Positions 1-8,031 of a stretch of 42,941 bases of DNA are shown here, one piece after another. Within the stretch, counting starts at the first letter, position 1; every line of letters starts with the position of its first letter. Source of the DNA: Candidatus Levyibacteriota bacterium (GTDB lineage: Bacteria; Patescibacteriota; Microgenomatia; Levybacterales; UBA12049); assembly GCA_009695045.1 (NCBI GenBank), contig SIBS01000001.1, positions 1 to 42,941 on the forward strand, in the 5' to 3' direction. The translations under genes and the position numbers were made by a program. Under the pieces are notes generated by a model, which saw nothing but the letters and a program-made list of their open reading frames with translations, was not told the origin of the DNA and did not search any database.

Positions 1-807
1 TTCATAGACTCCAATCTTTGATGGATTAATCATCGCCTCTCTATATAAAGATATGAGTCCAAGTCTTTTAGTTTTGCATAAATATTCTAGACCAAATTTA
101 AGCAATACCCTATTGAGACCCGTAAGTGGTACTAAATCAGCAACCGTTGCAAGAGCTACTAATTCCAAATGAAATGTTTTATTATAACTATTTTCTTTTT
201 TCCCCAAAGAAAATATTGCCTCTTGAGAAAATATCCAACCAACCGAAGCACCACATAATTTTGTTGAATGAATAATGGCATATGCAGGCATTTCTTCTTC
301 AGAAATCTCCGAATGGGCAACGTGATGATCTGTTATTATTACATCTATTCCCTGCTCTTTTGCAAACTGGACCGCCTTATAAGCAACAATGCCATTATCA
401 ACAGTGATAATTAAATCAATTTTTTTATATTTTTCCTGCAATTTTTTTATTCCATTAATAGATAATCCATATCCTTCTTCAAGTCTATGTGGTATATATG
501 GAAGAATATTAACGCCTAATTTATATAGAGATTCCCATATAATTGCAGCTCCACAAATTCCATCAACATCATAATCACCAAAAACAATAACCTGATCTTT
601 TTGTTCAATAGCTATTTTAATCCTATCAATAGCTTTTTTCATTTGTTTTATATCTATACCAACGCCTTCTAAGGAAACTGATTCAAGTTTTGGATAAAGA
701 AAATCAGCTATATCTTTTTCTAAAAAAATACCTCTATTTTTTAAAAGAGTTGATTGTATAGTATCTATACTTTGAATATCCATAGTGAGTATGTTCCATT
801 TTTTCAT
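1..807 (-). CDS. recJ: Single-stranded-DNA-specific exonuclease RecJ, N-terminal part (runs off window start)
   Basis: Reverse-strand frame from ATG at 807 is open to position 1: MKKWNILTMDIQSIDTIQSTLLKNRG..., with GDYDVDGICGAAI and GIDVIITDHHVAHSE (DHH phosphoesterase motifs). Absent from the ORF track because it is truncated. Confidence 0.9.
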   Translation of the reverse strand, partial: MKKWNILTMDIQSIDTIQSTLLKNRGIFLEKDIADFLYPKLESVSLEGVGIDIKQMKKAIDRIKIAIEQKDQVIVFGDYDVDGICGAAIIWESLYKLGVNILPYIPHRLEEGYGLSINGIKKLQEKYKKIDLIITVDNGIVAYKAVQFAKEQGIDVIITDHHVAHSEISEEEMPAYAIIHSTKLCGASVGWIFSQEAIFSLGKKENSYNKTFHLELVALATVADLVPLTGLNRVLLKFGLEYLCKTKRLGLISLYREAMINPSKIGVYE

Positions 808-864
808 TTGTTTCCTATTTTAATCTTTCTGTTATACTATATCAAATCGGTTTTCTGCACTATA

Positions 865-2223
865 ATGATAGAACGAATACCTCAATATATACACAATATT
901 TTAAAAAAATTTGAAAAAAATAATTTCAGGATATTTCTTGTTGGTGGATGCGTTCGCAATCTTTTATTAAAAAGGGCTATTGCTGATTGGGATCTTGCTA
1001 CAAATGCTACGCCTCAGGAAATGTTACAAATTTTTCCTGATGGATTTTATGAGAATCAATTCGGCACAGTTGGTATTCCTATTGAAGCAGATAATCAAAA
1101 ATCAATAGTAGAGATTACAACATTTAGAACAGAGGGGGAGTATAAAAATAATAGACATCCAGGGAAAATTGTTTGGGGAAAAACAATAGAAGAAGATTTA
1201 CAGAGAAGAGATTTTACAATAAATGCTATTGCACTGGAAATTAAAAATAATAAAGAGATTATAATTGATGTATTTAATGGGCAACGAGATATTCTTGAAA
1301 AAATAATAAGATCAGTTGGTAAACCCGAACAAAGATTTAATGAAGATGCATTAAGATTGCTAAGAGGTATACGCTTAGCAACAGAGTTGTCATTTAAGAT
1401 TGAAGAAAATACTTGGAAAGCCATCATAGAAAATGAATCACTTATTAAAAATATATCTGATGAAAGAATACGTAATGAGTTATTACGAATATTGGAAAGT
1501 GAACATGCGTATGAAGGAATATCCCTGCTCAATGAATCTGAGTTACTCAAGAATATCTTACCAGAATTACTAGAGGGAGTTAATGTTTCACAAACTAGAC
1601 CTGGAAGACACCATCAGTCTGATGTATTTACTCACAATATGCTCTCTTTAAAATTTTGCCCCTCCAATGATCCTCTTGTAAAATTTGCAGCATTACTCCA
1701 TGACGTAGGAAAACCACGTGTTAAAAGTTCTGATGAAAATGGTTTAGTAATTTTTTATAATCATGAGGTGGTGGGAGCAAAAATAGTAAGAGATATATGT
1801 GATAGATTACATTTTTCTAAAAAACATAAAGAGAAAATTTCAAATCTCATAAGATGGCATATGTTTACCGTAGATGAGAATATAACCGATGCTGCCATTA
1901 GGAGATTTATCCGACGAGTAGGAATAGAAAATGTAAAAGATATGATGGATCTTCGTGTCGGAGATAGATTGGGAGGCGGAACCCAAACTGCTGAGAGCTG
2001 GCGCCTAAAACTATTCAAAGATCGTGTCGAAAAACAATTGCAACCTTTACCTTTTAACATAAATGATCTCGTGATTGATGGGAACGATATTATGCGTGAG
2101 TTAAATATAAAACCAGGTAAAATAATTGGAGAACTATTGCAAAAATTATTCGAAGAAGTTGATGAAAACTTAACTTTAAATAATAAAGCTTATCTAGAAA
2201 AACGTATTAAAGAATTAATTTAA
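865..2223 (+). CDS. cca: CCA tRNA nucleotidyltransferase / poly(A) polymerase family with HD domain
   Basis: FLVGGCVRNLLLKRAIADWDLATNATP, RRDFTINAIAL, and HD motif LLHDVGKP. Start reassigned from 754 to ATG at 865 because the track's first 37 aa overlap recJ and look non-native. Confidence 0.92.
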   Translation: MIERIPQYIHNILKKFEKNNFRIFLVGGCVRNLLLKRAIADWDLATNATPQEMLQIFPDGFYENQFGTVGIPIEADNQKSIVEITTFRTEGEYKNNRHPGKIVWGKTIEEDLQRRDFTINAIALEIKNNKEIIIDVFNGQRDILEKIIRSVGKPEQRFNEDALRLLRGIRLATELSFKIEENTWKAIIENESLIKNISDERIRNELLRILESEHAYEGISLLNESELLKNILPELLEGVNVSQTRPGRHHQSDVFTHNMLSLKFCPSNDPLVKFAALLHDVGKPRVKSSDENGLVIFYNHEVVGAKIVRDICDRLHFSKKHKEKISNLIRWHMFTVDENITDAAIRRFIRRVGIENVKDMMDLRVGDRLGGGTQTAESWRLKLFKDRVEKQLQPLPFNINDLVIDGNDIMRELNIKPGKIIGELLQKLFEEVDENLTLNNKAYLEKRIKELI

Positions 2224-2284
2224 ACTTTATACAATAAAAGTATATTTTATATTAATATTGTATAATGAGTTATTAAACATAAAT

Positions 2285-2734
2285 ATGCTTAAAGCAATAT
2301 TTCAACAAGAATTAAAAGAATCGATGCTTGCAAGAAATGAATTAAAAACATCTGTTCTTCGCATGCTTATTTCTGCAATTACATATTATGAAATTCAAAA
2401 AGGTGGAGCTGGATACAATGCAAACGAAGAAGATGTATTAAAAGTAATTGAAAAAGAAGCGAAGCAAAGAAAGGATTCAATAAGTCAATTTATGAATGCA
2501 AATAGACAAGATTTAGTTGATAAAGAAAAAAAGGAATTAGATATTTTACAAAAATATCTACCAGATCAAATGCCAGAAGAAGAAATAATAAAATATGTAA
2601 AAGAAGCAATTTTGCAAACTGAAGCAAATTCAATGCAAGATATTGGAAAAATAATGTCAGTCTTAATGCCTAAATTAAAAGGGAAAGCAGATGGATCTAT
2701 TGTTACTCAAATAATTAAAAAGGAGCTTACTTAA
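2285..2734 (+). CDS. GatB/YqeY domain-containing protein
   Basis: MLKAIFQQELKESMLARNELKTSVLRMLISAI... is typical YqeY-like. Internal Met at 2285 preferred over 2258. Confidence 0.85.
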   Translation: MLKAIFQQELKESMLARNELKTSVLRMLISAITYYEIQKGGAGYNANEEDVLKVIEKEAKQRKDSISQFMNANRQDLVDKEKKELDILQKYLPDQMPEEEIIKYVKEAILQTEANSMQDIGKIMSVLMPKLKGKADGSIVTQIIKKELT

Positions 2735-2738
2735 TTAA

Positions 2739-3629
2739 TTATTTATTCCTACTCCACTCTTCCAAAAAAACGAGAAGTGGTGCTGCATTAAAAATAGAAG
2801 AATAAGTACCACTAAATACTCCAATCAATAATGCTACAACAAACCAACGTATTGTCTCTCCACCAAATAAAAGCATTGTTAAAAGAACCAGAAATACGGT
2901 GAGAGACGTATTTATAGATCTACACATTGTCTGTACAATAGACTTATTTACAACCTCCTTAAATGGCAATGTTGGCATTCTTCGCATGTTCTCCCTAATG
3001 CGATCAAAAATAACAATAGTATCGTGAACTGAGAATCCAATTACCGTAAGCACTGCCGTAACAAACAAGCTGTCAACCTCAACATCATAAAAATATCCCA
3101 AAAGAGAAAATATACCTACAAGAAAAAGAATATCATGAAGAAGAGCTATAATGGCACAAACACCAAAACGAAAACTACTAGCAGGTTTTGGTATAACCCT
3201 AAATGACCATCCAATAAATAAAAGTATTAATACCGATGATATTAAAATTGCCTTAAGCGCATTTATCGTAGTCTCCTTACCAACTGTTGGCCCAACGGTT
3301 TCAAATGCATCTTCTTTAAAAGTTAATGATTCTTTTTTTAATAGAGTAATTATATCATCATGTTTTTTTTGGTCAATTGGTTTTGTTTTTATAAGAAATC
3401 CATTTGTTGAAGCTTGAACCTGCGCATCAAATCCTTTTTTTATCAATATTTCTCTTACTTTTTTAGTCATTGCAATATCTACATGCTTTTCCATAACAAG
3501 AGATAAGCGAGATCCGCCAGAAAAATCAATTGAAGGCTTTAATCCAAAGAATAATAAAGAAATCAAACCAGGAATTATTACTAAAAGAGAGATGGTAAAA
3601 TATATCTTTTTATTTTCTATAATATTCAT
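2739..3629 (-). CDS. secF: Protein translocase subunit SecF
   Basis: FGLKPSIDFSGGSRL, VGPTVGKE, SVHDTIVIFDRIREN; adjacent to secD. Confidence 0.95.
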   Translation of the reverse strand: MNIIENKKIYFTISLLVIIPGLISLLFFGLKPSIDFSGGSRLSLVMEKHVDIAMTKKVREILIKKGFDAQVQASTNGFLIKTKPIDQKKHDDIITLLKKESLTFKEDAFETVGPTVGKETTINALKAILISSVLILLFIGWSFRVIPKPASSFRFGVCAIIALLHDILFLVGIFSLLGYFYDVEVDSLFVTAVLTVIGFSVHDTIVIFDRIRENMRRMPTLPFKEVVNKSIVQTMCRSINTSLTVFLVLLTMLLFGGETIRWFVVALLIGVFSGTYSSIFNAAPLLVFLEEWSRNK

Positions 3630-3630
3630 A

Positions 3631-4971
3631 TTATTTTCTATATATCATTCTTAAAAAAGTTCTCGTAACCGTGATGGCGGAAAACATCGAGACCGTAACA
3701 CCGATAAGCAATGTTACCGCAAATCCCCGAACAATACCTGTACCAAATTGAAATAAAATAATAGATGTAATAATACTTGCAATATTTGAATCCTTAATTG
3801 AGCTCCATGCTCTAGAAAAACCCAATTCCAATGCAGCGTCATTACTTTTTCCACGCCTTAACTCTTCCTTCATTCTTTCAAAAATAAGAATATTTGCGTC
3901 TACTGCCATACCGATAGAAAGAACGAATCCAGCAATTCCTGCTAGCGTTAAGGTAATTGGAATGAGCTTGAATAATGTTAAAACAAAAATTGCATATAAA
4001 ACCAATGCAACGCTAGCAGTTGCACCCATTTTTCCATATAAAAGTATCATAAAAATAATAATAATAATAAAACTAATAAAGCCTGCAAAAAGACTCTTTT
4101 TTAAAGATGCGTCTCCAAGAGTTGCCCCAAGTGTGCTTTGCTGAATAATTTTTAATGGTACTGGAAGTGCGCCAGCATTAAGTTGACTAGCCAACTGTTT
4201 TGCCTGCTCCGTAGTAAACCCACCACTAATTTGCCCACTACCTCTTATTCCCTGCTGAACGGTTGGTGCAGAAAAACACAAATTATCAAGACAGATTGCC
4301 ATACGTTTTCCTACTAATTTTTCTGTTTGATTATAAAACTTTTCTTGACTATTAGAGATAATAGAAAATAAAACAACTGGATTTGATGATTGATTATCAA
4401 AAGATGCCTGTGCATCCTTTAAATCTGCACCAGTTAATCCAATATTCAATGTATCTTCATATTTTAATAATGAAGACAATGATGCTTCTTTTTTTAACTC
4501 CCTAAACTCTAGCTTTGCAGTTGTTCCAACAAGTGAAATAGCTTTATCAACATCAGTTATCCCCGGAAGCTCTACTATGATTCTATAATCATTATTTCCT
4601 TTTGCCGTCTGAACAATTGGCTCAGCGACTCCAAGAAAATTTACTCTTCTTTCTATGACTAGCTTTGCAGCATCAAGTGCAATTTCTCTTTGAGATTGCT
4701 CAACGTCTTTCATTTCAGCTTTGAGAGTTAAGCTAGTTCCTCCTTCCAAATCCAATCCTTTTCGAAAATAAAATTCTCGTTGCAAATTGAAAGGACGTAA
4801 TAAGATATTTGGATCAAATCCTATAAAATTTTTATTTACTTCTATTTTCTTGTTATAAAAAGGTATTTTGGGAGTTTTAAACTGAATATGAATTCTTGAA
4901 GGCAATATAAATAATATAGAAAAAATTGTCAGAACAATAATACACCATAACAAATATTTATGATTATTCAT
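3631..4971 (-). CDS. secD: Protein translocase subunit SecD
   Basis: RKGLDLEGGTSLTL, ERRVNFLGVAEPIVQ, GMAVDANILIFERMKEELRRGKS. Confidence 0.95.
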   Translation of the reverse strand: MNNHKYLLWCIIVLTIFSILFILPSRIHIQFKTPKIPFYNKKIEVNKNFIGFDPNILLRPFNLQREFYFRKGLDLEGGTSLTLKAEMKDVEQSQREIALDAAKLVIERRVNFLGVAEPIVQTAKGNNDYRIIVELPGITDVDKAISLVGTTAKLEFRELKKEASLSSLLKYEDTLNIGLTGADLKDAQASFDNQSSNPVVLFSIISNSQEKFYNQTEKLVGKRMAICLDNLCFSAPTVQQGIRGSGQISGGFTTEQAKQLASQLNAGALPVPLKIIQQSTLGATLGDASLKKSLFAGFISFIIIIIFMILLYGKMGATASVALVLYAIFVLTLFKLIPITLTLAGIAGFVLSIGMAVDANILIFERMKEELRRGKSNDAALELGFSRAWSSIKDSNIASIITSIILFQFGTGIVRGFAVTLLIGVTVSMFSAITVTRTFLRMIYRK

Positions 4972-5009
4972 AATTATAAAAAATTAATTAATGCAATCCT
5001 ATTCCTGAT

Positions 5010-5585
5010 CTAAGAAAGAAGCTGCTCTTCATCTCCCATGAGCATTACTCTTGAACCAGCAAGTAGAGAAGAGATGAATGGATCTCTTTTCTTTTTTCTA
5101 AAAATAAACTCTTCTTCTGACATAGCAGTATAATTTATTTCTGTTCCCAAGCGAGTTTCTTCATTTCTTATTAAAAGAGATAATTCTGGCAATACCACCG
5201 TACCAACTACTACTAAATCTATTTGATCTTGTTTTTTTTCCATTCTTCTTACAAAGCGACCTGAAAACATAACATATTTTATTTTACCAAGCTTTACTTT
5301 GTTTTTTAAAATATTTGCACCTAGCCCAATTGTCTTAACACCAATTTCCAGTAGATCATAATAAAATTGATATGTCTTGGAAAGAGAATAGTATATTCTA
5401 TTTGCTCGTGGCTCTTTTTCAAGAATACCTTTTTTTTCCAAAAAAGATAATTCTCTTCGAACAGCATTAATTTCGTCACCTGTTCTTCTTACCAATTCAC
5501 GCACATGATACATTTCTAGCGGAAACGCAAGAAAAACATTAAGCAACTTTATTCTAGACTGTGATGTAATTAAATCAGAAAACAT
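5010..5585 (-). CDS. Winged-helix transcriptional regulator-like protein with C-terminal nucleotidyltransferase-like region
   Basis: N-terminal wHTH-like segment (SQSRIKLLNVFLAFPLEMYHVRELVRRTGDEINAVRRELSFLEKKGILE) and KKQDQIDLVVVGTVVLPEL. Confidence 0.65.
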   Translation of the reverse strand: MFSDLITSQSRIKLLNVFLAFPLEMYHVRELVRRTGDEINAVRRELSFLEKKGILEKEPRANRIYYSLSKTYQFYYDLLEIGVKTIGLGANILKNKVKLGKIKYVMFSGRFVRRMEKKQDQIDLVVVGTVVLPELSLLIRNEETRLGTEINYTAMSEEEFIFRKKKRDPFISSLLAGSRVMLMGDEEQLLS

Positions 5586-5591
5586 AGCCCA

Positions 5592-6794
5592 CTATTTTAC
5601 GGTCATTATACCACTTGTGGGCAGAACTTGAAACCATATATTTCCTCTATTAAATTTTATGGCAGATCCTTCATTATCAAACAAAAGTGTTCTAGAAATT
5701 CTAGTATCTTTTTTCCATACTCCATCTATTTGCTTACCATCCATAAAAATTGTTGCTTTTCCATTACCTTTTGTTTTATAGAGAAGATGAAGATTATCTT
5801 CATATCCATCATTTGCATTAGTTTCTATCATTGATAATACAACAATATTTTTTGCAGTTAATGTCTTACCTGTATTCTTATCTATATGAGCTACGCCACC
5901 ATTTCGCCTAATGTAATTATTTGCCTTAGAATCATATTTCCAATCTACAAAGAAGTCTGTATATCCCTTCCAAAACTCCAGATGAATATCTTGCATAATT
6001 GGACTTTTTGAAATATCTATATCATCCTTAAATGTATATGGAATAAATGAATCACTCCATTCATCTCCTTTTTTGTCTAAATTAGTAAGACCTCTTGATT
6101 TTTTTGCAAATTCCCATAACTTAGTAGTACTAGAATACATGGTGTGCTCCGTGGCCGTTGAGGAACCCAATCTATCATAATCACGCCAAAATATAGGGAA
6201 GCCAATAGAAAATTGATTTAAGTCATTAGATCCTCCCCAACCGTAAGTGATAATTTTTTCAAGCGCATCAGCTGGGCCAGGGGTATTTGCCCCACCTACG
6301 TGAGCATATAGTGGAAAATTATATTCAGAGACGAAATCTAAGAAATAAACCCTCGCTGAGCGAACGGGCCCAATGGGATTTACGTCTTTACAGTAAAAAA
6401 TTGAGAGAAATCTCGTTATTCCACCTTCTGCTACAATCTCATAAATTACATCTGCTGAAGATAATCCAGACTGAGGATGAGATTCCTTATGATTCTCTAT
6501 CATTACAGCTAATGGTCTATGCTTATCCCACCAGTCTTTTTGTTCTTTAGAATAAAATATTCCATTGATTGGACAAACTTCTGTATTTGGAGATTCTTCA
6601 TTAAAAACCAACTCCCCAGAAGAATTTTTTAAAGACTTTGGTAAAGGAGACACTAATTTTTTATTAATATTTGTATTTTGAGAGAAAAATGCGTACGAGG
6701 CCGTTGAGCTTATTGCATAAACTACCAATACTAAGATTATAACTAAAGTTCTTTTTTTATCCATTTTATAAATACTATGCTTATCCCTTTGCAT
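5592..6794 (-). CDS. DUF3048 domain-containing (YerB-like) membrane-anchored protein
   Basis: N-terminal TM, RPLAVMIENHKESHPQSGLSSADVIYEIVAEGGITRFLSIFYCKDVNPIGPVRSAR. Real start may be the internal Met at 6764. Confidence 0.85.
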   Translation of the reverse strand: MQRDKHSIYKMDKKRTLVIILVLVVYAISSTASYAFFSQNTNINKKLVSPLPKSLKNSSGELVFNEESPNTEVCPINGIFYSKEQKDWWDKHRPLAVMIENHKESHPQSGLSSADVIYEIVAEGGITRFLSIFYCKDVNPIGPVRSARVYFLDFVSEYNFPLYAHVGGANTPGPADALEKIITYGWGGSNDLNQFSIGFPIFWRDYDRLGSSTATEHTMYSSTTKLWEFAKKSRGLTNLDKKGDEWSDSFIPYTFKDDIDISKSPIMQDIHLEFWKGYTDFFVDWKYDSKANNYIRRNGGVAHIDKNTGKTLTAKNIVVLSMIETNANDGYEDNLHLLYKTKGNGKATIFMDGKQIDGVWKKDTRISRTLLFDNEGSAIKFNRGNIWFQVLPTSGIMTVK

Positions 6795-7239
6795 CTCTTA
6801 ATGCCTTATTTTCATCATCTGATAATTCATGTTCCAATCCTTTTCCCTCAGCTATTCTTTTTGCATACCATCTCGTTCCAGACCTAGAATGTAAACCAGA
6901 TATCACTATTCCACTATTTTTTCCATTTACTAAAGAAAGAATAAAACTTTGATCTCCACCGGTATCGTTAAAGGGATTAAATCGCAATAATCCTACTTTT
7001 TGAATATGTAATAATCCGTCTTCTTCAATTGTATCACAGCGTTGTTTTAAAATAGTAATATCTTTTTGAGATACAGATAAATCCTGCAATAATCCATCAA
7101 GTACTGCCTTCATTGTTTTTGAACTGATCCCTCTTACAAGATTATTATAATGAGTGAGCATTCGAAAGAATAAAAAAGAAAGGAAAATTAACCAAAAAAT
7201 TATAACGGAAAAAAAGGTAATAATTAAAGTAGAACTCAT
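6781..7239 (-). CDS. DUF4446 family protein
   Basis: N-terminal TM then LLRFNPFNDTGGDQSFILSLVNGKNSGIVISGLHSRSGTRWYAKRIAEGKG. Confidence 0.85.
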   Translation of the reverse strand: MSSTLIITFFSVIIFWLIFLSFLFFRMLTHYNNLVRGISSKTMKAVLDGLLQDLSVSQKDITILKQRCDTIEEDGLLHIQKVGLLRFNPFNDTGGDQSFILSLVNGKNSGIVISGLHSRSGTRWYAKRIAEGKGLEHELSDDENKALRDAKG

Positions 7240-7258
7240 GTATAGTTATACTAGCCTC

Positions 7259-7277
7259 TTGACAGCTTTGCTGTCAA
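7259..7277. promoter_or_regulatory. Perfect inverted repeat TTGACAGC-TTT-GCTGTCAA in a divergent intergenic region; provides the -35 for the + strand gene
   Basis: 8-bp perfect arms between divergent starts 7239(-) and 7301(+). + strand TTGACA is 16 nt from TGTAAT (7281-7286). Confidence 0.55.
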
Positions 7278-7300
7278 TAGTGTAATCTTTTCGCTATCAG

Positions 7301-7594
7301 ATGAGTAAGCGAAAAAAAACTCGCCAAGAAAAAATTATCACTGGTCTTAGACGAAAGCTATCAATAAACGGCCCCGATCGCTCTCTCGACAATCAGGCAT
7401 TAGCATATACCTCAATGCAATTTCAGCCTATTAAAACAGCACAATACGAAGATTTGATTACTTATAATACTATGCATTTTAAGAAAGATATACAAAAAAC
7501 AGCAATTATTACTTTTGGAATTCTTGCATTTGAAATTATTTTATTTTTATTAATTAAAAACCAATTAATTTCTTTTTCGATAATTGGTTTATAG
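7301..7594 (+). CDS. Small hypothetical membrane protein (one C-terminal TM)
   Basis: 97-aa ORF, basic N-terminus, TAIITFGILAFEIILFLLI hydrophobic helix; promoter-like sequence upstream and a DUF5679-like gene downstream. Confidence 0.6.
   Translation: MSKRKKTRQEKIITGLRRKLSINGPDRSLDNQALAYTSMQFQPIKTAQYEDLITYNTMHFKKDIQKTAIITFGILAFEIILFLLIKNQLISFSIIGL
7558..7590 (+). repeat. Hairpin AAACCAATTA...TAATTGGTTT overlapping the end of the 7301 ORF
   Basis: Perfect 10-bp inverted repeat just upstream of the 7615 SD. Confidence 0.5.
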
Positions 7595-7614
7595 TTGAAA
7601 GGAGGTGATTAATA

Positions 7615-7758
7615 ATGGCAACAATGTATTGTGTGAAATGTAGAGCAAAAAGTGAAGATCCAAATGCTGAGAAAGTTACCATGAAAAATGGCAAACCAGC
7701 ACTCAAAGGAAAATGCCCAACATGCGGAACTGGCATGTATAAAATCGGTTCTTCATAA
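7615..7758 (+). CDS. Small zinc-ribbon protein (DUF5679-like), 47 aa
   Basis: MATMYCVKCRAKSEDPNAEKVTMKNGKPALKGKCPTCGTGMYKIGSS* preceded by strong SD AAAGGAGGTGA; two CxxC pairs. Below the ORF-track length cutoff. Confidence 0.8.
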   Translation: MATMYCVKCRAKSEDPNAEKVTMKNGKPALKGKCPTCGTGMYKIGSS

Positions 7759-7761
7759 GGT

Positions 7762-7792
7762 TTAAAAGATTTTTTTCGAAGAAATCTTTTAA
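7762..7792 (+). terminator. Hairpin TTAAAAGATTT...AAATCTTTTAA downstream of the zinc-ribbon gene
   Basis: 11-bp inverted repeat followed by a T-rich tract. Confidence 0.5.
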
Positions 7793-7811
7793 TTTATTTC
7801 TTCTAGAAATA

Positions 7812-7845
7812 AAAGAAACCCTTGCAGTATAGCGAGGGTTTCTTT
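7812..7845 (+). terminator. Intrinsic terminator AAAGAAACCCT...AGGGTTTCTTT
   Basis: 11-bp perfect stem with CCCT/AGGG core and TTTCTTT tail, just upstream of the next promoter. Confidence 0.7.
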
Positions 7846-7849
7846 GTAA

Positions 7850-7879
7850 TTGACAAGAATAATAAAATAATTATATTAT
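7850..7879 (+). promoter_or_regulatory. Sigma70-like promoter for the SAM riboswitch transcript
   Basis: Consensus TTGACA (7850-7855) with TATATT (16-nt spacer) or TATTAT (18-nt spacer), immediately upstream of the aptamer. Confidence 0.65.
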
Positions 7880-7885
7880 TATAAA

Positions 7886-7985
7886 AATCAAGAGTGATGG
7901 AAAGGGGACTGGCCCGATTATCCATCCAGCAACCGAGCCATTAAAAATGACTGCGGTGCTAATTCCAGCCCATAAGGGAATGATT
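7886..7985 (+). ncRNA. SAM riboswitch aptamer (S-box, SAM-I type)
   Basis: AAGAGTGATGGAAAGGGGACTGGCCCGATTATCCATCCAGCAACCGAGCCATT...GCGGTGCTAATTCCAGCCCATAAGGGAATGATTAG matches the S-box core (GGGACTGGCCC, CAGCAACC, GGTGCTAAnTCC). Confidence 0.93.
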
Positions 7986-8008
7986 AGGTCTAATTGACAA
8001 AAATTTTA

Positions 8009-8031
8009 CCTCTCTTATGAGAGGTTTTTTT
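8009..8031 (+). terminator. SAM riboswitch expression-platform terminator, CCTCTC-TTAT-GAGAGG-T7
   Basis: 6-bp GC-containing stem plus 7 T. Alternative pairing AGGT(7986-7989)/ACCT(8008-8011) and AATT(7992-7995)/AATT(8002-8005) could act as antiterminator. Confidence 0.8.

Noticed and set aside
389-574. + strand 61-aa ORF in the track
   Set aside because: Lies antisense inside recJ; no recognisable domain.
1095-1550. Antisense 151-aa ORF inside cca (and similar shadow ORFs, e.g. 1761-2060, 23308-23916, 15121-15351)
   Set aside because: Opposite-strand shadows of well-supported conserved genes with low-complexity, non-domain translations.
8017-8031. Start codon at 8017 for the PLP enzyme
   Set aside because: This ATG sits in the loop/3' arm of the riboswitch terminator; MRGFF is non-native and ATG 8032 has SD spacing to GAGAGG.
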